In this document: in pieces, positions 58,891 to 64,000 of the stretch
Numbering within the stretch: the stretch's first letter is position 1
Layout: each line of letters begins with the position of its first letter
From: Kribbella capetownensis
Lineage (GTDB): Bacteria; Actinomycetota; Actinomycetes; Propionibacteriales; Kribbellaceae
Length of the DNA: 64,000 bases
Reading direction: 5' to 3'
Assembly: GCF_004331485.1 (NCBI RefSeq)
Contig: NZ_SJKD01000009.1
Location: 62,001 to 126,000, forward strand
The notes under the pieces: generated by a model
Database searches by the model: none
The model's input: only the letters and a program-made list of their open reading frames with translations
Told to the model about the DNA's origin: nothing
Translations under genes and position numbers: made by a program

Positions 58891-59537
58891 CGCGCCAAGA
58901 TCCGTTCGCCGGCCGACCGGCTCAATCGCCGTACACGATCCGGCACAAGACCTTCGGCACCCGCCGCAAGGGCCTGGACCAGAACGAAGTCACGGCGTAC
59001 CTGGGCGACCTGGCGGACCAGATCGAGTACGCCGACGCGGACCGGGCGGAGCTGCGGGCGGAGGTCGAGCGGCTCCGCAGCAGTACGCCGGACGCGGACC
59101 AGCGTGCCCACATCACCGCCCACGCGGTCGGACTGCTCAGCCAGGCGCAGCAGATCGCGGACAACCTGGTGGCCGAGGCGGAGCAGTACGCAAAGGATCT
59201 GGTGGAGACCGCTCGCACCCAGCAGCGGGACGCACTGGCGCAGGCTCGCGACTCGGTGGAGTCGGCTGTGAAGCACTTCCCGGCGAGTGATGCTCCGGTC
59301 GCCGACCTGGAGTACGTGCGGACGTTCACCCGGGTCGCACATGTGCAACTCCGGTCCGTCCTCGACGCGTTGGCGGAGCAGGTCGAGCGGCTGGGTCACC
59401 TACCGCAGGTACCGGCCGAGGCGACTCCCCCTCCCCCGGACGCCGAGGTGCTGTGGTGGAACGACCTGTCCGCCGGCCCGGACGGGGGCGGCGTTCAGGA
59501 AACGCCGACGGTGGCCGGCCACCGTCGGCCTATCTGA
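58887..59537 (+). CDS. DivIVA-domain coiled-coil protein
   Basis: A 216-residue protein. After a basic N-terminus (YTIRHKTFGTRRKGLDQNEV) the DivIVA-like DLADQIEYADADRAEL segment leads to a long coiled-coil (AHAVGLLSQAQQIADNLV, EAEQYAKDL). DivIVA proteins mark curved membranes and tip growth in actinobacteria. It is translationally coupled to the flavohaemoglobin, which is odd for a polarity protein. The end overlaps the ECF gene by 8 bases (convergent). Confidence 0.85.
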   Translation: MTRQDPFAGRPAQSPYTIRHKTFGTRRKGLDQNEVTAYLGDLADQIEYADADRAELRAEVERLRSSTPDADQRAHITAHAVGLLSQAQQIADNLVAEAEQYAKDLVETARTQQRDALAQARDSVESAVKHFPASDAPVADLEYVRTFTRVAHVQLRSVLDALAEQVERLGHLPQVPAEATPPPPDAEVLWWNDLSAGPDGGGVQETPTVAGHRRPI

Positions 59538-60732
59538 GCGCTGCCGCTTTGTTGGTCAGGTAGTCGCGCTCGGGGATGCTCGTCGTACCGTGGGCCGCCG
59601 CGCGGAAGTGTCGCGCGGCGGTCTCGTGGTCGCCCTTCATCTCGTACAGATGCCCGCGTACGGCGTCCAGACGGTAGTGGCCGGGGAGTTCCTCGTCGAG
59701 TGGCTCGAGGAGGATCAGACCGGCGTCAGGCCCATCCACCATCGCGGCGGCGATGGCCCGGTTGAGCTTCACCATCGGGTTGCCGGACAGGTCCTCCAGC
59801 AGGCCGTACAGCGCGAGGATCTGCGGCCAGTCGGTGTCCTCCGCCCGGTCCACTTCGTCGTGCAGCGCTGCGATCGCGGCCTGCAGTTGGTACTCCCCTA
59901 ATGGCGGCGTGTCGAAGGCTTGCACGGCCAGTGCGACGCCTTCGGTGATGTGGTCCTTGTTCCAGAGCGTGCGGTCCTGGTCCGCGAGCGGGATGAGCTC
60001 TCCGGCGGTGCCGGTGCGGGCGGGGCGGCGAGCGTCGCTGAGGAGCATCAGCGCGAGCAGTCCGGTGACCTGTCCGTCGTCCGGCAGGAGTGCGTGCACG
60101 CTCCGCGTCAGACGGATCGCTTCCGTCGACAGATCGCTGCGCTGCAACTCCGGACCGCTGGTACTGGTGTAGCCCTCGTTGAACATCAGGTACAGCACGT
60201 GCAGCACGTTGCGGAGTCGCTCCTCGCCGGTGTCCAGCTCGAAGGCGACGCCCTTGAGCCGCTGCTTCGCCCGGCTGATCCGCTGCGCCATCGTTGCCTC
60301 AGGCACCAAGTAGGCGTGCGCGATCTCGGCGGTCGTCAGGCCGCCGACCGCCCGCAACGTGAGCGCGATGGCTGATGCAGGCGTCAGCTTCGGGTGGCAG
60401 CACAGGAACAGCAGCCGCAGCGCGTCGTCCTGCTCCTCGACATCCTCCGGCGGTACGTCGCGCAGCGCGGCCTTCTCCTCGCGGCGTCGCCGGGCCTGCT
60501 CCTGCCGGACCTCGTCGATCAGCCGCCGCGACGCTGCCTGGATCAGCCACGCCTTCGGGTTGTCCGGCGTACCGTCTCGCGGCCAGGTGGTCGCAGCGGC
60601 CAGCAGTGCCTCCTGGACGGCGTCCTCCGCCGCCGCGAAGTCGCCGGACCAGCGGACGACCGCACCGACGACCTGCGGCGTCAGCTCACGCAGCAGGTCC
60701 TCGAGGCGACGGTCATTCGTAGAGGTCGGCAT
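59530..60732 (-). CDS. ECF sigma factor of the SigJ/ECF42 type (DUF6596)
   Basis: A 400-residue RNA polymerase sigma factor. Region 2 is AAEDAVQEALLAAATTWPR, region 4 contains TLRAVGGLTTAEIAHAYLVPE and QRISRAKQRLKG. A helical C-terminal extension of over 200 residues (TPR/DUF6596-like) sets it apart from ordinary ECFs and matches ECF42, which is typically encoded with YCII proteins. The start overlaps the YCII gene by 20 bases. Confidence 0.92.
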   Translation of the reverse strand: MPTSTNDRRLEDLLRELTPQVVGAVVRWSGDFAAAEDAVQEALLAAATTWPRDGTPDNPKAWLIQAASRRLIDEVRQEQARRRREEKAALRDVPPEDVEEQDDALRLLFLCCHPKLTPASAIALTLRAVGGLTTAEIAHAYLVPEATMAQRISRAKQRLKGVAFELDTGEERLRNVLHVLYLMFNEGYTSTSGPELQRSDLSTEAIRLTRSVHALLPDDGQVTGLLALMLLSDARRPARTGTAGELIPLADQDRTLWNKDHITEGVALAVQAFDTPPLGEYQLQAAIAALHDEVDRAEDTDWPQILALYGLLEDLSGNPMVKLNRAIAAAMVDGPDAGLILLEPLDEELPGHYRLDAVRGHLYEMKGDHETAARHFRAAAHGTTSIPERDYLTNKAAALR

Positions 60733-61117
60733 CCGACTCCATCACGCGGCGGACCTCAATCGGCTGCTCGACCGGGACACCGCCCGGGCCGGGCGCGGCG
60801 GACTGCACGGCCGCGATCTCCAGTGCGCGTTCCTCCGACTCCACGTCGACCATCGTGTAGCCGGCCAGCACCTCCTTGGACTCGGCGTACGGACCGTCCG
60901 TCAGCACCGGCGCACTCACGCTGGCAGCCCGGACCACCTTGGCGTGCTGGGGCCAGGTCAGGGCCTGCGCCTCCACCAGCTCACCGCTCTCCCGCAGCCG
61001 CTCCAGGTGGTCGGTCAGGTACTGCAGGTGCGCCTTCATGTCGGGCTCGTCCCACTCCAGCATCGGGGTGTCGACGTTGCCGCCGTCGTAGTGCATCAGC
61101 AGCAAGAACTTGGTCAT
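60713..61117 (-). CDS. YCII/DGPF-domain protein
   Basis: A 134-residue protein of the YCII family: FLLLMHYDGGNVD, HLERLRESGELVEAQAL and the signature LTDGPYAESKEVLAGY. The gene is the standard partner of ECF42 sigma factors, where it may act as a signal or effector. The ATG at 61117 is preferred over a longer start. Confidence 0.92.
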   Translation of the reverse strand: MTKFLLLMHYDGGNVDTPMLEWDEPDMKAHLQYLTDHLERLRESGELVEAQALTWPQHAKVVRAASVSAPVLTDGPYAESKEVLAGYTMVDVESEERALEIAAVQSAAPGPGGVPVEQPIEVRRVMESDADLYE

Positions 61118-61140
61118 CTCGTCTCCTCCTTCGGCCCACC

Positions 61141-62442
61141 TCAGTGGGGGCGGACCCGCTCCGGACTCGCGGTCTCCAGCGGTACGTCGGCCGCGGGGAT
61201 GACACCGAGCTGCGTGGTCTGCCGGTGCAGTGTCGCATCGAACAGCCACTCGGTCGCCGTACGGACGCGGTTGCCCGGCATGGAGATCAGATGGTAGCCA
61301 CGAGTCACCGCCTTGGCGGGGAGACCGGCCAGCGGGACCTGCAGCGGGTTGGCCGCCGCCTGCTTGCCGCCCAGATCCACCACGAAGCCGAGGTCCTTGT
61401 GGACGTACGGCTTCCGCTCACCGGTCCCGAAGCTGGCAGCCACGTTCTTGGCAGCCCGCCGCCCCTGCCGCTCGGCATGTTGCGCGGTCATCGGTGTGAC
61501 CTCGCCAGGCCGCGTCAGGTCAGGTACGGCGGCCGCGTCGCCGCAGGCGAACACCTCTGGGCGGTCGGGCACGTTCAGGTACTCGTCGACCAGCAGACGC
61601 CCCTTCTCCGTCTTCAGACCGAGCGCCTCGACCACAGGGTCCGGGCGGACGCCGACACACCAGATCAGCGAGTGCGTCGGCACCTCGGACTGGTCGGTGA
61701 GTCGGACACCGTCGTGCATGGCCTCTTCGACCGACGTACCCATCAGGACCTCGACACCACGCTCGCGCAGGACTCTGTCGGCCGTACGTGACAGGCGCTC
61801 GTCCAGCTCGGGCAGGACGCGGCCGGCGATGTCCAGCAGCATCCAGCGCATCCGCTGGTCGCGCAGGCGCGGTCTGCGCTTCTTGAGCAGCTCGGTGTAC
61901 AGGACGCCGTGCGCGGCCACCTCCGTGCCCGTGTAGCCCGCTCCGACGACGACGAACGTGCAGAGTGCGTCCCGCGCGGCCACATCGTCGGTGGCGTCGG
62001 CGAGCTCGATCTGCTGGGTCAGGTGGTCCCGCAGGAAGACCGCTTCGGGGATGCCACGGAAGCCGTGCGCGTACTCCGTCACGCCGGGGATGGGCAGCAG
62101 CTTGTTCACACTGCCCGCGGCGATGATCAGCCGGTCGTACTCGATCTCGTCGCGCCGGTCGAGCGGATCGGCGTACTGCACCGTGCGCCGGTCCAGGTCG
62201 AGTCCCTCGACTTCTCCGAGCACCAGGCGGACGTCCGGCAGCGCGTCCGCGATCGACACCGTGATGTGCCGGGGCTCCAGGATGCCGGTCGCGACCTCCG
62301 GAAGCAGTGGAACATACAGGAAATAGTCCGTCGGGTTGATCACCACGACCTCGGCCCGGCCCTTGGCCAGCCGGCACAGCGTCTTGGCCGCGTGGAATCC
62401 GGCGAATCCGGCACCGATGATCACGACTCTTGGCAGCGTCAT
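61141..62442 (-). CDS. ndh: Type II NADH dehydrogenase-like FAD oxidoreductase
   Basis: A 433-residue flavoprotein. GAGFAGFHAAKTL near the N-terminus is the FAD motif; TFVVVGAGYTGTEVAAHG is the NAD motif; FACGDAAAVPDLTRPGE and MTAQHAERQGRRAAKN are typical of NDH-2. The C-terminus includes a membrane-binding amphipathic helix (GNRVRTATEWLFDAT). ATG at 62442 is chosen. It feeds electrons to quinone without proton pumping. Confidence 0.9.
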   Translation of the reverse strand: MTLPRVVIIGAGFAGFHAAKTLCRLAKGRAEVVVINPTDYFLYVPLLPEVATGILEPRHITVSIADALPDVRLVLGEVEGLDLDRRTVQYADPLDRRDEIEYDRLIIAAGSVNKLLPIPGVTEYAHGFRGIPEAVFLRDHLTQQIELADATDDVAARDALCTFVVVGAGYTGTEVAAHGVLYTELLKKRRPRLRDQRMRWMLLDIAGRVLPELDERLSRTADRVLRERGVEVLMGTSVEEAMHDGVRLTDQSEVPTHSLIWCVGVRPDPVVEALGLKTEKGRLLVDEYLNVPDRPEVFACGDAAAVPDLTRPGEVTPMTAQHAERQGRRAAKNVAASFGTGERKPYVHKDLGFVVDLGGKQAAANPLQVPLAGLPAKAVTRGYHLISMPGNRVRTATEWLFDATLHRQTTQLGVIPAADVPLETASPERVRPH

Positions 62443-62497
62443 GCCACCTGAGTACCAGATCAACCCGGCCGGCAAACAGCCTCAGTCCAAAGCGGGC

Positions 62498-62561
62498 GTC
62501 AGTCCAGCGTCGTGTCGGTCCAGCGGCGTGTCAGTCCAGCGGCGTGTCAGTCCAGCAGGGC
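62498..62561. repeat. Four 16-bp tandem repeats at the ftsY 3' end
   Basis: Four adjacent units GTCAGTCCAGCGGCGT (62498-62513, 62514-62529, 62530-62545, 62546-62561), with one to three changes. The last unit contains the ftsY stop codon. The repeat thus copies the end of ftsY and extends into the gap before ndh. Confidence 0.85.
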
Positions 62562-63737
62562 GTCGACGAACTGCTCGGCGTCGAACGGCGCCATGTCGTC
62601 GGCGCCCTCGCCCAGGCCGACCAGTTTGACCGGTACGCCGAGCTCTCGCTGGACGGCGATCACGATGCCGCCCTTCGCCGTACCGTCGAGCTTGGTCAGG
62701 ACCAGTCCGGTGACGTCGATGACCTCGGCGAAGACGCGGGCCTGGGTGAGGCCGTTCTGGCCGGTGGTGGCGTCGATGACGAGCAGCACCTCGTCCACCT
62801 CGGCGGTCTTCTCGATCACCCGCTTCACCTTGCCCAACTCGTCCATCAGGCCGGTCTTGGTGTGCAGCCGTCCGGCCGTGTCGACCAGGACCGCGTCGGC
62901 CTCCTCCTCGATGCCCTGCTTGACCGAGTCGAACGCGACGCTGGCCGGGTCGCCGCCCTCGGGGCCGCGCACGGTCCGGACCCCGACCCGGTCACCCCAG
63001 GTCTGCAGCTGGTCCGCTGCCGCGGCCCGGAACGTGTCGGCCGCACCGAGTACGACGTGCTTGTCCTCCGCGACCAGAACCCGCGCGAGCTTGCCGACCG
63101 TGGTGGTCTTGCCGGTTCCGTTCACGCCCACGACCATCACGACCGCCGGCTGCATCTCCTTGCGGCTCACCTTCAGCGTCCGGTCCAGCGACGGGTCGAC
63201 CAGCGCGATCAGCTCCTCGCGGAGGATGTCGCGGGCCTGTGCGCCGCCGACGCCTTCCACCCGCATCCGGGTCCGCAGCTTCTCGACCAGCTCCTGTGTG
63301 GGCGCCACACCGACGTCCGCCGTGATCAGCGTGGTCTCGATGTCCTCCCACGCCTCCTCGTCCAGCTTGTCCCGCGACAGCAGTGCGAGCAGGCCCTTGC
63401 CCAGCGACCCCTGCGACCGCGCCAGCCGCGCGCGCAGCCGGACCAGCCGTCCCTGCGCGGACTCCGGCTTCTCGATCGTCGCGGCCGGGGACTCCGCCGG
63501 TAGCTCGGTGTCCTCCAGCGTCCGGGTCGGCGTGTCCCGCGGCTCTTCGGCGTCCTCACCGACCGTGGGCTCAGCGGTGTCGAGCCGCGCCGGCTGAGTG
63601 GCCTGCGGGAGCTGGGACCTCCGCCGCCGGGACACGACGAGTCCGGCGGTACCGGCGACCAGGACAGCCGCGATCACGACGATGATCGCGATCAGGGCCT
63701 GGTCCGAGAGCAGAGTGACAAGCTGTGGAGTCAACAC
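62547..63737 (-). CDS. ftsY: Signal recognition particle receptor FtsY
   Basis: A 396-residue receptor GTPase. An N-terminal transmembrane segment (ALIAIIVVIAAVLVAGTAGLVV) and a charged acidic A-domain (residues about 40-105) precede the NG domain, with G1 VVGVNGTGKTTTVGKLA, DTAGR and LTKLDGTAKGG. The membrane anchor is stronger than in E. coli. It partners Ffh at 44-46 kb. The 3' end is affected by tandem repeats. Confidence 0.97.
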   Translation of the reverse strand: MLTPQLVTLLSDQALIAIIVVIAAVLVAGTAGLVVSRRRRSQLPQATQPARLDTAEPTVGEDAEEPRDTPTRTLEDTELPAESPAATIEKPESAQGRLVRLRARLARSQGSLGKGLLALLSRDKLDEEAWEDIETTLITADVGVAPTQELVEKLRTRMRVEGVGGAQARDILREELIALVDPSLDRTLKVSRKEMQPAVVMVVGVNGTGKTTTVGKLARVLVAEDKHVVLGAADTFRAAAADQLQTWGDRVGVRTVRGPEGGDPASVAFDSVKQGIEEEADAVLVDTAGRLHTKTGLMDELGKVKRVIEKTAEVDEVLLVIDATTGQNGLTQARVFAEVIDVTGLVLTKLDGTAKGGIVIAVQRELGVPVKLVGLGEGADDMAPFDAEQFVDALLD

Positions 63738-63780
63738 GGTTCCCCATCTTGACAGACACCCGGCCCGCCCTTCGCATCCA

Positions 63781-64000
63781 TCACGTCAGGCGCACCAGCT
63801 GTCGCGGTACGTGAGGCGGCACCAGCTCGGGGCGATGGGTGAGCAACACCACGGTCCGGTGCCCGGCCGCGGCGAACAGGTCCTCCAGCAACGCCCGTCC
63901 GGTCTCCTCGTCCAGGTGCTCGGTCGGCTCGTCCAGCACGAGTATGTCGCGGTCGGCCAGCAGCAGCCGGGCGAACGCGAGCCGCTGCCGCTCACCGCCC
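63781..64000 (-). CDS. ABC exporter ATPase, C-terminal part (CydC/CydD-like)
   Basis: Partial gene running off the right edge. The last 72 residues show the ABC signature GGERQRLAFARLL, Walker B ILVLDEPTEHLD and the switch His in LLTHRP. EPTEHLD is typical of the CydC/CydD thiol exporter of actinobacteria, but the upstream part is not visible. The stop (63781-63783) lies 44 bases from the ftsY start. Confidence 0.8.
   Translation of the reverse strand, partial: GGERQRLAFARLLLADRDILVLDEPTEHLDEETGRALLEDLFAAAGHRTVVLLTHRPELVPPHVPRQLVRLT

Noticed and set aside
1..64000. tRNA, rRNA or 4.5S/tmRNA genes
   Set aside because: Gaps between genes are short, and none shows a cloverleaf or conserved RNA block that I could support.

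Overview
This is a 64-kb, high-GC actinobacterial chromosome segment (roughly 68-70 % G+C by eye). GTG starts and 4-base ATGA/GTGA stop/start overlaps are common. The housekeeping backbone runs rlmN, cdsA-frr-pyrH-tsf-rpsB, xerC, yraN-comM-dprA, DUF2469-rnhB-lepB-lepB-rplS, trmD-rimM-khpA-rpsP, ffh, glnD-glnK-amtB, ftsY. From memory this matches the Rv2880c-Rv2921c stretch of Mycobacterium tuberculosis and the equivalent Streptomyces region. F420-type luciferase-like oxidoreductases, GH4/ABC sugar modules and Ala-rich tails on ribosomal proteins suggest Kribbella or a close relative in Propionibacteriales; this is inference from style, not a database match. No rRNA, tRNA, CRISPR array, insertion sequence or prophage was seen.

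Layout. 0-8 kb: alpha/beta hydrolase, rlmN, a divergent LysR/short-chain dehydrogenase pair, a secreted C39-like protein, and two luciferase-like oxidoreductases around a MarR regulator with an evident operator. 7-12 kb: leftward cdsA-frr-pyrH-tsf-rpsB (lipid precursor, ribosome recycling, UMP kinase, EF-Ts, S2). 12-15 kb: M23-like protein, VOC protein, Rrf2-type regulator, xerC. 15-20 kb: a rightward amino-acid permease and the yraN-comM-dprA DNA-uptake/recombination set, apparently inverted relative to relatives and preceded by two DnaA boxes. 20-26 kb: leftward DUF2469-rnhB-lepB2-rplS and trmD-rimM-khpA-rpsP; TrmD carries a fused GNAT acetyltransferase domain. 26-32.5 kb: a sugar locus (GH4 glycosidase and DeoR regulator leftward; PfkB kinase, binding protein and two permeases rightward, no local ATPase).

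32.5-37 kb is the most interesting part: a membrane-anchored caspase-like protease coupled to a small EACC1-type partner, divergent from an NfeD-like protein and a flotillin. The first pair fits the caspase/EACC1 class of predicted bacterial conflict systems; the flotillin pair may act at the same membrane but is not proven to belong to it. 37-44 kb: a two-component system and several exported cell-wall hydrolases. 44-52 kb: ffh, an arginase-family protein, a DUF2332 protein and the amtB-glnK-glnD nitrogen operon, with a well-formed GlnR box upstream of amtB.

52-64 kb: TetR regulator, SigE-family sigma factor with a membrane sensor-like partner, flavin disulfide-reductase-like enzyme divergent from an XRE-cupin regulator, asparaginase, a truncated-haemoglobin/flavohaemoglobin/DivIVA operon (NO/O2 handling), an ECF sigma factor with its YCII partner, a type-II NADH dehydrogenase, ftsY with a 16-bp tandem repeat at its 3' end, and the 3' end of a CydC-like ABC exporter at the window edge. 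All functions are read from motifs and gene order; no search was run.
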